NCBI GenBank assembly: GCA_002698785.1
Contig: PAAG01000008.1
Span: 1 to 64,000 of the forward strand
Length of the DNA stretch: 64,000 nucleotides
From: Verrucomicrobiales bacterium
GTDB lineage: Bacteria > Verrucomicrobiota > Verrucomicrobiia > Verrucomicrobiales > DEV007
Direction: 5' to 3'
The position numbers and the translations under genes are program-made. The notes beneath the pieces were generated by a model that saw only the letters and a list, made by a program, of their open reading frames with translations, was not told the origin of the DNA and did no database searches. This document shows, piece by piece, positions 17,711-26,987 of this stretch (within the stretch, counting starts at the first letter, position 1; every line of letters begins with the position of its first letter).

Positions 17711-18949
17711 ATGAGGATGTTGCCGTTTTCGAGTTCTGGCGTCAATGGAGCACTACTCTCCCTCCTGGTATTCGTTCCCTCCGAGAGAGCTGTTGGCACT
17801 GACTGGTCGCACTATCGTGGCCCTAATCGAGATGGGATTTCCGAGGAATCCGGGCTTTCGACTTCTGGAGAGGCGAATGTTCTCTGGGAGAAGAGTCTCG
17901 GTCTTGGGTATTCCTCTCCCGTGATAGGGGATGGGAAGGTCGTCATTTCCGGGCACGATGGAGAGAGCACCGACACGCTCTATTGTTTGGATGAAGCGAC
18001 GGGGGAGCAAAAGTGGAAGTATTCTTACGAACAACCCATCGGGGATTTGTATTTTCAGGGTGGAACAACAGGAACGGCCACCATCGAAGGGGGAAGAGTG
18101 TATCAGCTCGCCAGGGAAGGGGAACTGTTCTGTCTTTCTCTGGATTCGGGAGAAGTCATCTGGCAGAAGCACCTCCAGAATGATTTTGGCTACTCAAAAC
18201 CCACCTGGGGATTTACCGGCTCTCCCACTGTCCTCGGAGATCGTGTTTTTGTGAATGCGGGAGAAAGCGGGTTGGCTCTCGATAAAGCCAGCGGCAGCGT
18301 GATTTGGAAATCGGACAACGAAGAGGCCGGCTATTCCACTCCGTTTCCCATGGTCAAAAATGGAAACCGGTTGATGATCTTCTCTTCGAAGCGGGCTTAC
18401 ACCTGTGTCAATGCAGATACAGGAGAAGAGATTTGGAACCAGCGGTGGATGACTCGATATGGAGTCAATGCAGCGGACCCTGTTGTTTCTGGCGATCTGA
18501 TTTTTATTTCCAGCGGATATGGGAAGGGTTCAATTCTGCTCAAGTGGACTGGCGAGGAAAAGCCTGAAAAAGTCTGGCAGAGCCGTGACATGAGGACACA
18601 GATGAATGCTTGCGTGTTGATTGATGGGCATCTGTATGGGGTCGACGGGAATGAAGGGGTCGATGGCACCGGGTTGAAGTGCATTGAACTCATGTCAGGC
18701 GAGGTCAAATGGACTGCTCCGTCAGTGGGGCATGGTGCCATCTCGGCAGTGCAGGGTAATCTCGTCGTACTAACCGAGGCTGGTGATCTCGAAATTGCTC
18801 CCGCTACTTCTTCCGGATATAAGCCGTCATTTTCACAGAGTGTTCTCAAACCGAAAATCTGGACCGTTCCTGTTTTTGCGAATGGACGCATGTATTGCAG
18901 AAATGCTTCCGGGAACCTCGTGGTGCTCGAGATGGGAAGTAAGTCCTAA
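17711..18949 (+). CDS. Secreted PQQ-like beta-propeller repeat protein
   Basis: A 412-residue relative of the protein at 131-1624. An N-terminal hydrophobic segment (GALLSLLVFV) fits a signal peptide, followed by 'DWSHYRGPNRDGISEE', a family hallmark. Blades with TGEQKWKY, SGEVIWQK, SGSVIWKS and TGEEIWNQ repeat about every 40-50 residues. The start could also be the ATG two codons later (17717). The cofactor and activity are unknown; close relatives in this phylum often sit beside sugar-metabolism genes, as here next to galM. Confidence 0.85.
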   Translation: MRMLPFSSSGVNGALLSLLVFVPSERAVGTDWSHYRGPNRDGISEESGLSTSGEANVLWEKSLGLGYSSPVIGDGKVVISGHDGESTDTLYCLDEATGEQKWKYSYEQPIGDLYFQGGTTGTATIEGGRVYQLAREGELFCLSLDSGEVIWQKHLQNDFGYSKPTWGFTGSPTVLGDRVFVNAGESGLALDKASGSVIWKSDNEEAGYSTPFPMVKNGNRLMIFSSKRAYTCVNADTGEEIWNQRWMTRYGVNAADPVVSGDLIFISSGYGKGSILLKWTGEEKPEKVWQSRDMRTQMNACVLIDGHLYGVDGNEGVDGTGLKCIELMSGEVKWTAPSVGHGAISAVQGNLVVLTEAGDLEIAPATSSGYKPSFSQSVLKPKIWTVPVFANGRMYCRNASGNLVVLEMGSKS

Positions 18950-18978
18950 CGATTACGGCGAGTCAGTCGTCTCAGAGT

Positions 18979-20013
18979 GTGATGAAGCCCATTCTTTTGT
19001 TTCTTTCTATCCTAGGGTTTTCCGCGCCAATTTTCGGACAGGACGACGCTCCACCGAAGGCCGCTGTTGAAGAGTATATTCGGTATGTCTCTGATGGTGA
19101 CGGTGACCGCCTGCAGACTGCGGTGCAGAGATTCCAGAGAGGCGATCAGCACGTCGATCTCGTGGCGGTAGTCCATCTCGGTGATAAGAGGTATTTTGAG
19201 GCCCTGAATCGATATCTTCAGTCCTATGATGTAGTTCTTTATGAATTGGTCGGAGGTCGATTTCCCTCTGAATCGGTAAATTCAGGCGCGGATGATTCCC
19301 CAGAAGAAATGGGGAGTATTAGGAGTCTGCAGCAGATGGCGAAGTCGATTCTTGGACTGGAGTTTCAGCTAGATGAAATTGACTACGGGGCACCGAATTT
19401 TGTGCATGCAGATGTCGATTGGGATCAGTATCAGGAACTGATGGTCGCAAAGAATCAGACTTTCGCGACACTCATGACCAGGGCAATGAGTCTCGCGCAG
19501 TCAGGAGATGCAGAGTCCTTTGGGATGGACGAGGAGGCACTTGGGAAAATGATGACCCAAATGTTCACTGCGATCACCACCGGAGATTCCACAGAGTTGA
19601 AGCGTGGACTCGCGCCGTTGCTCGCAGAAGCTGAAGGGTTCATCAATCAGCTCGAGGGGGAAGATGGCACAGTGATAGTTACTGAACGGAATAAGCTGGT
19701 CATGCAGAAATTGAACGAGACGATGTCGAACCGTTCTCGAGGAAAGTATGCGATCTTCTACGGTGCGGGGCACATGCCTGACTTGGAGAGAAGGCTTCTC
19801 GCCAACGGATTCCAGAAGGGCAATGTGGTTTGGGCCGATGCCTGGACCTTGGGACAGTCCTCTCCTTCCGGCGGAGGTATTGCCGTTCCAGAAAGCTTTT
19901 CGGGAGCGACTACGGACATGTTGCTGAAGCTGATTGAGGATAATCCTGAGATTGTCGGTGCGATTCAGGAACTGGGAGAAACTCTTGAGAAACTTTCTGT
20001 CGAGTCTGAATAG
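18979..20013 (+). CDS. Secreted TraB/Tiki-like (EreA/ChaN superfamily) protein
   Basis: A 344-residue protein with a Sec signal (MMKPILLFLSILGFSAPIFGQ). The motifs 'VAVVHLGDKRYFEALNRYL', 'YDVVLYELVGG', a late 'VTERNKLVMQKL' and 'AIFYGAGHMPDLERRL' match the order of conserved motifs in the TraB/GumN/Tiki family, where the His and Glu residues form a metal-binding protease-like site. A periplasmic metalloprotease-like role is therefore possible but untested. The middle third (about 150-220) is Met/Gln-rich and less conserved. It follows the beta-propeller gene by 29 bp on the same strand. Confidence 0.65.
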   Translation: MMKPILLFLSILGFSAPIFGQDDAPPKAAVEEYIRYVSDGDGDRLQTAVQRFQRGDQHVDLVAVVHLGDKRYFEALNRYLQSYDVVLYELVGGRFPSESVNSGADDSPEEMGSIRSLQQMAKSILGLEFQLDEIDYGAPNFVHADVDWDQYQELMVAKNQTFATLMTRAMSLAQSGDAESFGMDEEALGKMMTQMFTAITTGDSTELKRGLAPLLAEAEGFINQLEGEDGTVIVTERNKLVMQKLNETMSNRSRGKYAIFYGAGHMPDLERRLLANGFQKGNVVWADAWTLGQSSPSGGGIAVPESFSGATTDMLLKLIEDNPEIVGAIQELGETLEKLSVESE

Positions 20014-20096
20014 CAGGGAGAAACCTTGTCATTACCGATTGTAAGTCATCCAATGAAGCACCGTCTTCGTAGGAGACTTTCCAGCCAAACGGAAAC

Positions 20097-21629
20097 ATGA
20101 CTAAGGACCGAATCGCTCCGCTCGAACCATATGACGAGCACAATCAAAAGCTCGAATCGAACGTCCATCCTCGTGACTGGAAAAATCCCGTCCCGAATGG
20201 GAAGTACAATCTGGTAGTGATAGGTGCGGGAACGGCCGGGTTGGTTGCCGCTTCCGGGGCGGCAGGAATGGGTGCCAAAGTGGCCCTTATTGAAAGAGAA
20301 TTGCTCGGTGGCGATTGTTTGAATGTGGGATGTGTGCCGTCAAAAGCTATCATCGCTTCCGCGCATGTGATGGCTTCCGCGCACGACGCGAAACGATTCG
20401 GCGTATCGATTCCCGAAGGAACGACCGTCGACTTTCCTGCCGTCATGGAACGGATGAGAAAGTTGCGTGCTGATATTTCGCCACACGATTCGGCGCAGCG
20501 ATTTACGGATCTCGGAATCGATGTTTTCATAGGTTCTGCCAGGTTTTCAGATCCGGAAACAATTGAAGTCGAGGGAGCAAGATTGGAGTTTGCGAAAGCG
20601 GTGATCGCAACTGGAGGAAGGGCTTCGGCTCCTCCAATCGAGGGGCTCGACACTGTCGAATACCTCACTAACGAAACGATTTTCTCCCTGACAGAGCTGC
20701 CAGCTCGACTCGGTGTGGTGGGTGCTGGCCCAATTGGCTGCGAGATGGCACAAACGTTCGCTCGGTTCGGTTCGAAGGTATCGATGTTTACCGGGCAATC
20801 CGGGATCTTACCGAAAGAAGCACCGGACGCCGGATCTCTCATTGGGAAGCAACTCCTCCACGATGGAGTGCAGATTTTTGACTACGGTTCGACTCTCGCT
20901 ATTTCGAGGAATGACGATGGCTCGATTACCCTGCGGAATGAGGCCGATGAATCGGCCGAGGCAATTGTCGTGGATAAGTTACTGATAGCAGTGGGGCGCG
21001 CTCCGAATGTGAAAGGCCTCGGCTTGGAAGCGGCTTGCGTCGATTACGACGAGAAGTCTGGCGTCCACGTGAATGATAAACTCCAGACGACCAACAAGCG
21101 CGTCTACGCGGCGGGCGATGTCTGCTCGAAGTTCCAGTTCACGCATGCGGCGGACTTCATGGCTCGAAACGTCATTCGGAATGCGCTTTTCGGAGGCCGG
21201 GCAAAAGTCTCCGATCTCGTTATTCCGTGGACCACCTACACTTCACCCGAAGTGGCGCACGTCGGTCCCACGTGGCGAGAACTCGACAAGTTGTCGCATG
21301 AAATCGATGAGTTTTCTCTCGATATGAGTAAGGTCGATCGCGCAATTCTCGAGGGAGAAACTGACGGTTTTGTTCGTATTTTTGTCAGGAAAGGTAGCGA
21401 CAAGATCGTGGCCGCCACCATCGTGGCAAAAAACGCGGGCGATATGATCAGCCAAGTCAGTCAGGCCATGACAGCCGGGGTAGGGCTGGGGAAAATCGCA
21501 AGCACAATCAGTCCCTATCCCACACAGGGCGAGGCCATTCGAAAAGTAGGGGATCTCTACAACAGAACAAAGCTCACGCCGACCGTGGCGAAGCTGTTTA
21601 AAAAGTGGCTCGAATGGAGCCGTCGGTGA
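20097..21629 (+). CDS. Mercuric reductase-like FAD/NAD(P)-dependent disulfide oxidoreductase
   Basis: A 510-residue class I pyridine nucleotide-disulfide reductase. FAD site GAGTAG (43-48), redox-active C74-LNVGC79 (GGDCLNVGCVPSK), second nucleotide site VGAGPIGCEMAQTF, and YAAGDVCSKFQFTH near the FAD-binding end. The C-terminal motif reads SPYPTQGEA: the Glu is present but the usual His of the His-Glu pair is Tyr, as in MerA-like proteins. The N-terminal metal-binding domain and the C-terminal vicinal cysteines of true MerA are absent, and no mer genes are nearby. It is therefore better called a MerA-like reductase of unknown substrate. Confidence 0.85.
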   Translation: MTKDRIAPLEPYDEHNQKLESNVHPRDWKNPVPNGKYNLVVIGAGTAGLVAASGAAGMGAKVALIERELLGGDCLNVGCVPSKAIIASAHVMASAHDAKRFGVSIPEGTTVDFPAVMERMRKLRADISPHDSAQRFTDLGIDVFIGSARFSDPETIEVEGARLEFAKAVIATGGRASAPPIEGLDTVEYLTNETIFSLTELPARLGVVGAGPIGCEMAQTFARFGSKVSMFTGQSGILPKEAPDAGSLIGKQLLHDGVQIFDYGSTLAISRNDDGSITLRNEADESAEAIVVDKLLIAVGRAPNVKGLGLEAACVDYDEKSGVHVNDKLQTTNKRVYAAGDVCSKFQFTHAADFMARNVIRNALFGGRAKVSDLVIPWTTYTSPEVAHVGPTWRELDKLSHEIDEFSLDMSKVDRAILEGETDGFVRIFVRKGSDKIVAATIVAKNAGDMISQVSQAMTAGVGLGKIASTISPYPTQGEAIRKVGDLYNRTKLTPTVAKLFKKWLEWSRR

Positions 21630-21634
21630 ACCTG

Positions 21635-22513
21635 TTACTCCTCACCAAAAACCTCTTCCAAACCGCGTCGCATCACCGTCGGATCGGGTGACTTACCGGT
21701 CCAAAATTCAATGCCGATTACTCCCTGGGCCACGAGCATGCCGAGGCCGTCGATCACCTGGCATCCTTTCTCCCGTGCTTCGCGAACGAGCCTCGTCGTG
21801 GGTGGGTTAGGGATCACATCGGCCACCACTGTCTCTGAGGAAAGCGAGTCAATATCGAGTGGAATGCGCGCATCAACATCGGGGAAAAGACCAATCGAGG
21901 TGGCGTTAACGAGAATGTCGGTCCCCTCGGGTATGGTGTAGTCGCCATCCCACGGGACGAATTTCACCTCCAAGCCGCCACCGACGGCATCGTTCAGCTT
22001 GCCGGAAAACAACTCCTCCAATTCTTTGCCTCGTTCGGTGCTACGGTTCACCAGTGTGATCTTCTTCACCCCGGCAAGCGCCATTTCGACTCCGATCGCG
22101 CGGGATGCTCCGCCAGCGCCCAGGAGCACTAGTGATTTACCCGCCGGATCGGCCAGTTCCTTGAAGCTCGAGACAAAGCCTTTCCCGTCGGTATTCTCTC
22201 CGATCAATTTCCCGTCACGTCGAACGACGCAGTTCACTGCCCCCATGAGCTCGGCTGATTCGCCGAGTCCATCGAGGTATTGGATGACGGCTACCTTGTG
22301 AGGAATCGTGCAATTGAATCCCTGAAATCCGAAAGCCCTCGCTCCTGCGACTGCTGCTTCCAGATCTTCCGGTTTTACTTCGAGCGTCAGGTAGCGCCAG
22401 TCGAGTCCCATGTCGCGAAAGGCGGGCTCGATCATGGCCTGTGTCGGATTTTCTGCTACAGGAAATCCATAGCACCCGACCAGCTCCTGCTTGAAGTTCA
22501 GTTCTTTTGCCAT
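21635..22513 (-). CDS. Shikimate dehydrogenase-like protein (AroE paralogue)
   Basis: A 292-residue AroE-fold oxidoreductase. The catalytic K73 (CTIPHK) and the Asp of NTDGKGF are kept, as are the NADP-binding GAGGASRAIG and NRSTER motifs and the C-terminal 'QGVIGIEFW'. The substrate-carboxylate SxS pair of AroE is replaced by N22-P-T24 (GFPVAENPTQAM instead of GxPxxHSxSP). This points to an altered substrate, such as quinate or another shikimate-like acid. A canonical AroE is encoded 4.5 kb away. The 3' end lies 5 bp from the convergent MerA-like gene. Confidence 0.85.
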   Translation of the reverse strand: MAKELNFKQELVGCYGFPVAENPTQAMIEPAFRDMGLDWRYLTLEVKPEDLEAAVAGARAFGFQGFNCTIPHKVAVIQYLDGLGESAELMGAVNCVVRRDGKLIGENTDGKGFVSSFKELADPAGKSLVLLGAGGASRAIGVEMALAGVKKITLVNRSTERGKELEELFSGKLNDAVGGGLEVKFVPWDGDYTIPEGTDILVNATSIGLFPDVDARIPLDIDSLSSETVVADVIPNPPTTRLVREAREKGCQVIDGLGMLVAQGVIGIEFWTGKSPDPTVMRRGLEEVFGEE

Positions 22514-22602
22514 GGCGCGGATTGTAGAGATGGAAGGGCAGGGGGCAAGCTTTCGGAAAGGATTTTTCTTTTCACCACCGCGTGACGGGCCAAAGATCCA
22601 GC

Positions 22603-23835
22603 ATGCACATCCCCTCGATTATCGAGAAAAAGCGAGACGACAAAGAACTCTCAGAAGAAGAGATTTCGTTCTTCATTTCGTCGTTTGGCAGGGGAGAGCT
22701 GGCCGAGTATCAAATGTCCGCCCTGGCAATGGCGATTTTCTTTCGTGGGATGTCACTGCGGGAAACGGTAGCCCTGACAAAGGCGATGATGCACTCGGGC
22801 GATGTATTCGAGTATCCTGCAGATGCTCTTCGAATCGTCGACAAACACTCCACCGGTGGGGTTGGTGACAAGGTATCCATCGTTCTCGCGCCCCTATTGG
22901 CCTGCGATGATGTGTGGGTTCCCATGGTTTCCGGTCGTGGGCTCGGGATCACCGGTGGCACGCTCGACAAGCTGGAATCCATTCCCGGATTCAATGTGAA
23001 TATGGAGATCGATCAGGCGATCGCACAGTTGCGAAATATCAGCGTCGTCATGATGGGGCAGACTGATTCCTTTTGTCCCGCAGACCGAAAGCTCTACGCG
23101 CTCCGCGATGTGACGGCGACAGTCGAAAGTCAGCCATTGTTGGTATCCTCGATCCTTTCGAAAAAGTTGGCCGAGTCCCTCGATTCCCTCGTCCTCGATG
23201 TGAAATTCGGTAGCGGTGCTTTCATGAAAAAGAGGGAAGACGCCGAGACTCTCGGTGCAACGATGCAGCAGGTCGCCTCTGAAATGGGCGTCGAGACGCA
23301 TGTCATCTACCACCCTATGGATGAGCCCCTTGGCCATGCCGTCGGAAACGCACTTGAGATTTGCGAATGCATTGAGGTGCTGAAGGGCCGGGGACCAAAA
23401 GAACTCAGAGACATGGTCATCGAATTGGGAGAAAAAGTGAGCATCGTAGACGCTACACAGTTGGGTGATTGGCTTGACGACGGGACTGCATGGGAGAAAT
23501 TCCAAAAGCTTGTCGATGCCCACGGTGGGAATGTGAACGTCTTGGACGATTTCTCGAATGTCCATCCAGCACCCGTGATTCGTGACATCACGTCTGATTG
23601 TTCGGGCGTCGTCACGGGAGTAGACGCCGAGACAGTTGGTCGCGCTAGCATCGCCCTCGGGGCAGGACGCGGGCGGGTAGAGGATACCATCGACCCTGCT
23701 GTCGGATTCGATCAGTTGGCAAAAGTCGGTTCAGAGGTGAATCCCGGGACTATCTTAGGAAGAGTCCACGCGCGAACGGAAGACGATGCCGAGGATGCAA
23801 TTCGTGCCTTCCTGGCAGGATTCTCCTGCGAGTGA
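22603..23835 (+). CDS. deoA: Thymidine/pyrimidine-nucleoside phosphorylase
   Basis: A 410-residue phosphorylase that converts (deoxy)thymidine plus phosphate to thymine and a pentose 1-phosphate. The phosphate-binding motif KHSTGGVGDK lies at 81-90, followed by MVSGRGLGITGGTLDKLESIPG and a KKLAESLDSLVLDVKFGSGAFM segment, all diagnostic of the family. The ATG at 22603 is chosen over an in-frame GTG seven codons upstream, since the family begins 'IPSIIEKKRDDKELS'. No other nucleoside salvage gene is adjacent. It converges with the C39-like gene, 3 bp between stops. Confidence 0.93.
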   Translation: MHIPSIIEKKRDDKELSEEEISFFISSFGRGELAEYQMSALAMAIFFRGMSLRETVALTKAMMHSGDVFEYPADALRIVDKHSTGGVGDKVSIVLAPLLACDDVWVPMVSGRGLGITGGTLDKLESIPGFNVNMEIDQAIAQLRNISVVMMGQTDSFCPADRKLYALRDVTATVESQPLLVSSILSKKLAESLDSLVLDVKFGSGAFMKKREDAETLGATMQQVASEMGVETHVIYHPMDEPLGHAVGNALEICECIEVLKGRGPKELRDMVIELGEKVSIVDATQLGDWLDDGTAWEKFQKLVDAHGGNVNVLDDFSNVHPAPVIRDITSDCSGVVTGVDAETVGRASIALGAGRGRVEDTIDPAVGFDQLAKVGSEVNPGTILGRVHARTEDDAEDAIRAFLAGFSCE

Positions 23836-23838
23836 GGC

Positions 23839-25110
23839 TTACCGCACTATCGGCTTCATGCTGAAGAGGCCATGAGTTGCTTCGTAGGCATCTTCGAAAT
23901 CCATAGTTTTGAACTCGTGGCCGGCACCCCATGAGTCAGAGAAAATGATCCGATTTTCCTGCTTGTTGTAACCTATGATCATTCTCATATGTCCGCCGCT
24001 GGTTTGAATCTTCAGTGGCGGATCTTCCTCGAACCGGCCCACTTCCAGCGCCCATAGCAGAGGAATCCCATCGTCGATAGAGTCTTCGATTTCTTCATAG
24101 AAATCATCCTCAGGAACTGCATCTCCCACATACTTGTCATCGATCAACTCAACCAATCCCTGCCCATTTCGCACAGCTATACACTCAAACCGTGTTTTGA
24201 ATAAATGGTCGATCCTGCCCAGTTGCTTATTCGTTTCGAGAGAGCTCGTGCCCTGCTCTGGATCAGACCCCGCGATTTGGGCGAGCTGGTGCATGTCACA
24301 GGGGATCCCATAGTATTCGAAAAGGCGCTGAGCTGATGCGACCACGCAATATCCCTTCGCACCCTGGTCGACCATTGGGATTCCCGAGATGAAAACGTTG
24401 CCTTTGCCCATCTTATTCCGCATCACATTTCGCGGCAGTTCGGACAGCGTCACAGTGGCACCAGCCCTCGCCTGGGTGGCTGCTTCGTAGGCTCCGCCCG
24501 CTTTTCGGGTGGAAAGCCGCATGCGTAAAAACTCCACATTTCCGTTATCCGCCTCTTCGTTGTGCTCCAGCACTGCCTTTCCACGAGCAGAAATCCAGAT
24601 CCACCCTTTTGTCAGGAGACCTTGTGTCGGGTTGGGCTCTTTTCGAAAGGGGCGGCACGCCAGCTGCGCTCCCAGGTGTGCACCGACACTCTTGAATCTT
24701 CGATCGAAATCCTCGGCCGATATAGAACCTCCGTCCCCTCGATTGAAAATCGAAGCTGTCACACCGAGATACTTCCCGTTTTTGAAGTCCACCACCATCT
24801 CTTCGATTGGAACAGAACCATCCAGCAGCGTGAGATCGACCTTCAAATTATCAAAGTCCTTCCGTTGAAAAATGGCTCGCGACCGGTCGCGAGTGAGCCA
24901 CTTGAAATAGGGATTCTGGTTCCAGTTTCCTTTGTCGAAGAGCTTCTCCAGGTCGTCTGGAGTCAACTGGTATGCCTGAGGCAAGGTGATGAGCGTATCG
25001 AGATTAGCGGTGAGGTCGGGTGAAGTCCCTTCTTCTCCATGGGCGAGGGATGAGAAGAACGCGATGCAGGCAGAAAAAAGAGGGAAAAACGTGCGATTTC
25101 GAAGCACCAT
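23839..25110 (-). CDS. Secreted C39-like cysteine peptidase family protein
   Basis: A 423-residue exported protein. The signal is MVLRNRTFFPLFSACIAFFSSLAHG. The C-terminal ~180 residues form a papain-like C39 domain: C255 in QGAKGYCVVASAQR, H374 in SGGHMRMIIGYN and D392 in IIFSDSWG make a complete triad. The N-terminal half (about 45-230) has no recognised domain and may be substrate binding or inhibitory. The ATG at 25108-25110 is used because the longer frame (to 25254) runs across the start of dhaK and places the signal sequence internally. It is probably a free-standing protease, as no ABC transporter is fused or adjacent. Confidence 0.82.
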   Translation of the reverse strand: MVLRNRTFFPLFSACIAFFSSLAHGEEGTSPDLTANLDTLITLPQAYQLTPDDLEKLFDKGNWNQNPYFKWLTRDRSRAIFQRKDFDNLKVDLTLLDGSVPIEEMVVDFKNGKYLGVTASIFNRGDGGSISAEDFDRRFKSVGAHLGAQLACRPFRKEPNPTQGLLTKGWIWISARGKAVLEHNEEADNGNVEFLRMRLSTRKAGGAYEAATQARAGATVTLSELPRNVMRNKMGKGNVFISGIPMVDQGAKGYCVVASAQRLFEYYGIPCDMHQLAQIAGSDPEQGTSSLETNKQLGRIDHLFKTRFECIAVRNGQGLVELIDDKYVGDAVPEDDFYEEIEDSIDDGIPLLWALEVGRFEEDPPLKIQTSGGHMRMIIGYNKQENRIIFSDSWGAGHEFKTMDFEDAYEATHGLFSMKPIVR

Positions 25111-25237
25111 CAAGGCACTGTATCGAATTCCGCTAAATGTGTCTCGCAAAATCGCCGGATTGCCATTTTCCGTTTGTAATCGCCCGGTTTCTCTGAGACA
25201 ACAGGCCCTACAATAATCCCCATTGCCCCCGAAATAG

Positions 25238-26269
25238 ATGAAAAAACTCATCAATGATCCTTTGAAAGTGGCCGACGAACTCGTGGAAGGTCTCGTCGAT
25301 GCCTACAATGGAGAATGCAAATTTGTTGGCTCTCGTTCCATCGTTAAGAACGACATTCCTGATAACAAGGTGGCCCTCCTCGTTGGAGGCGGTAGCGGTC
25401 ATGAGCCGATTTATCACGGCCTCGTAGGTCGCAACCTCGCTGATGGTGCCGCTTGTGGCGATATCTTTGCGGCTCCTCCTCCGAACATCGTGTTTGAAGC
25501 AACCGAGGCTGTCGACAAGGGCAACGGAGTTCTTTACCTCTACGGCAACTACGCAGGCGATGTGATGAACTTCGACTTGGGCGCTGAATTGTCTGAGGAT
25601 GAAGATATCGATGTTCGCACCGTTCTTATCTGGGACGACGTCTGCTCTGCTCCTCCAACGGAAAAGGACAAGCGTCGCGGTATCGCTGGTCTGGTTCCTA
25701 TAGTGAAGCTCGCAGGAGCTGCATCCCAGACTGCTTCTACTCTCGACGAATTGGAGGCTGCCGCAAAGAAAGCGGTTCTGTGCACCCGTTCTGTTGGCGT
25801 TTCCATGTCACCTGGATCGATTCCAGCGACTGGCAAACCCACCTTTGATATCGACGAAGACAAGATCGGTCTTGGTATGGGGATTCACGGTGAACCCGGC
25901 GTGGCAGAGATCCCGATGACCACTGCTGACGAACTTACAGTTCAGATGCTGGATCTGATCGTTGCAGATTTCGAGAAAGACGAAGAAGTCGAAACCCTCA
26001 AGGAGGGAGACGAAATTCTTCTTTTCGTGAACTCCCTCGGAGCCACCACGATGATGGAGCTTTTGATAGCTCTTCGGAAAGCGAAAGCCTATTGGACCGA
26101 AAAAGGCATCAAGATTTACGATGTCATGGTAGGACCACTTGTGACCTGTCAGGAAATGTCCGGCATTTCGTTCTCCGTCACTCGCATGGATGACGAATTG
26201 AAAGGCTACTGGGAAATGCCCTGTCAGTCGGTTTGTTTCAGCAAAATGGAAGGTCGCTACGGCGGGTAA
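25238..26269 (+). CDS. dhaK: Dihydroxyacetone kinase subunit DhaK
   Basis: A 343-residue substrate-binding subunit of dihydroxyacetone kinase. GGGSGHEP (50-57, with H55) and H217 (GMGIHGEPG) are the residues that bind dihydroxyacetone covalently in E. coli DhaK. Length and motifs are standard. dhaL follows after 19 bp. In PTS-dependent kinases a third subunit, DhaM, passes phosphate from HPr; none is present in this window. The substrate could also be another short-chain ketose, since many DhaKL pairs act on other sugars. Confidence 0.94.
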   Translation: MKKLINDPLKVADELVEGLVDAYNGECKFVGSRSIVKNDIPDNKVALLVGGGSGHEPIYHGLVGRNLADGAACGDIFAAPPPNIVFEATEAVDKGNGVLYLYGNYAGDVMNFDLGAELSEDEDIDVRTVLIWDDVCSAPPTEKDKRRGIAGLVPIVKLAGAASQTASTLDELEAAAKKAVLCTRSVGVSMSPGSIPATGKPTFDIDEDKIGLGMGIHGEPGVAEIPMTTADELTVQMLDLIVADFEKDEEVETLKEGDEILLFVNSLGATTMMELLIALRKAKAYWTEKGIKIYDVMVGPLVTCQEMSGISFSVTRMDDELKGYWEMPCQSVCFSKMEGRYGG

Positions 26270-26288
26270 CAAGGTAAAGATTACGGTT

Positions 26289-26921
26289 ATGGGAAAAGAG
26301 ACACTCTCAATCAACGAGACCCGCGACATGATGCTCGCGGTGGCGGACAAGATTATCGAATCTGAGCCAATTCTAACCGACGCAGATCGTGCCTTGGGCG
26401 ACGGTGATCACGGCGTCGGCATGGAACGCGGGATGAATGCGGTAAAGGAAGCACTCGCGAACCAGGAATTTCCCTCCGTGGGAAAAGTATTCATGGGTGT
26501 GGGAATGGCCATGATGTCCAGCATGGGCGGTGCCTCGGGTGCGATCTTTGGAACTCTCTTCCGCTCTGGTGGAAAAGCTCTTGGTGACGCTGAGACTTTC
26601 GATGGTGCTGGAGTAGCGACTTTCTTCAAAGAAGGTGTCGAAGGCGTAATGAAACGCGGCGGTGCCAAGCCAGGGGATAAGACTATGGTCGACGCCCTTG
26701 CCCCTGCGGCTGACAAGGCTGGAGAAGTTGCAGATTTGCCTGTTTGCGAAGCTCTTTCTGCTGTTGCAGACGCTGCGGAAGCTGGAAAAGAGGCCAGCAA
26801 AGACATGATTGCGACCATGGGCCGCGCGAAGACTCTCGGGGAGAATTCCCGAGGAAAAGCCGACGCCGGTGCATGCAGTGTTGCCATCATCGTTGCGGCA
26901 ATGCGTGACTTTGCGGCGTAA
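26289..26921 (+). CDS. dhaL: Dihydroxyacetone kinase subunit DhaL
   Basis: A 210-residue all-helical nucleotide-binding subunit. GDGDHG (38-43) provides Mg-ADP ligands, and MMSSMGGASGAIFGTLF and GDKTMVDAL are the other conserved blocks. It transfers phosphate to the ketose held by DhaK. In PTS-type systems the bound ADP is a cofactor recharged by DhaM, which is missing here; ATP exchange or a distant dhaM are the alternatives. The ATG at 26289 is 19 bp after dhaK. Confidence 0.94.
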   Translation: MGKETLSINETRDMMLAVADKIIESEPILTDADRALGDGDHGVGMERGMNAVKEALANQEFPSVGKVFMGVGMAMMSSMGGASGAIFGTLFRSGGKALGDAETFDGAGVATFFKEGVEGVMKRGGAKPGDKTMVDALAPAADKAGEVADLPVCEALSAVADAAEAGKEASKDMIATMGRAKTLGENSRGKADAGACSVAIIVAAMRDFAA

Positions 26922-26987
26922 TCGCTGAGCTTTCAGTGACTTTGGCAGATTGCGGATTCGGTCCGGCATGCTTTACTGACGGGCAGA

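Noticed and set aside
20097-21629. Mercury-resistance (merA) assignment
   Set aside because: The protein lacks the N-terminal metal-binding domain and the C-terminal vicinal cysteines, and no merR, merT or merP is nearby, so only 'MerA-like' is justified.
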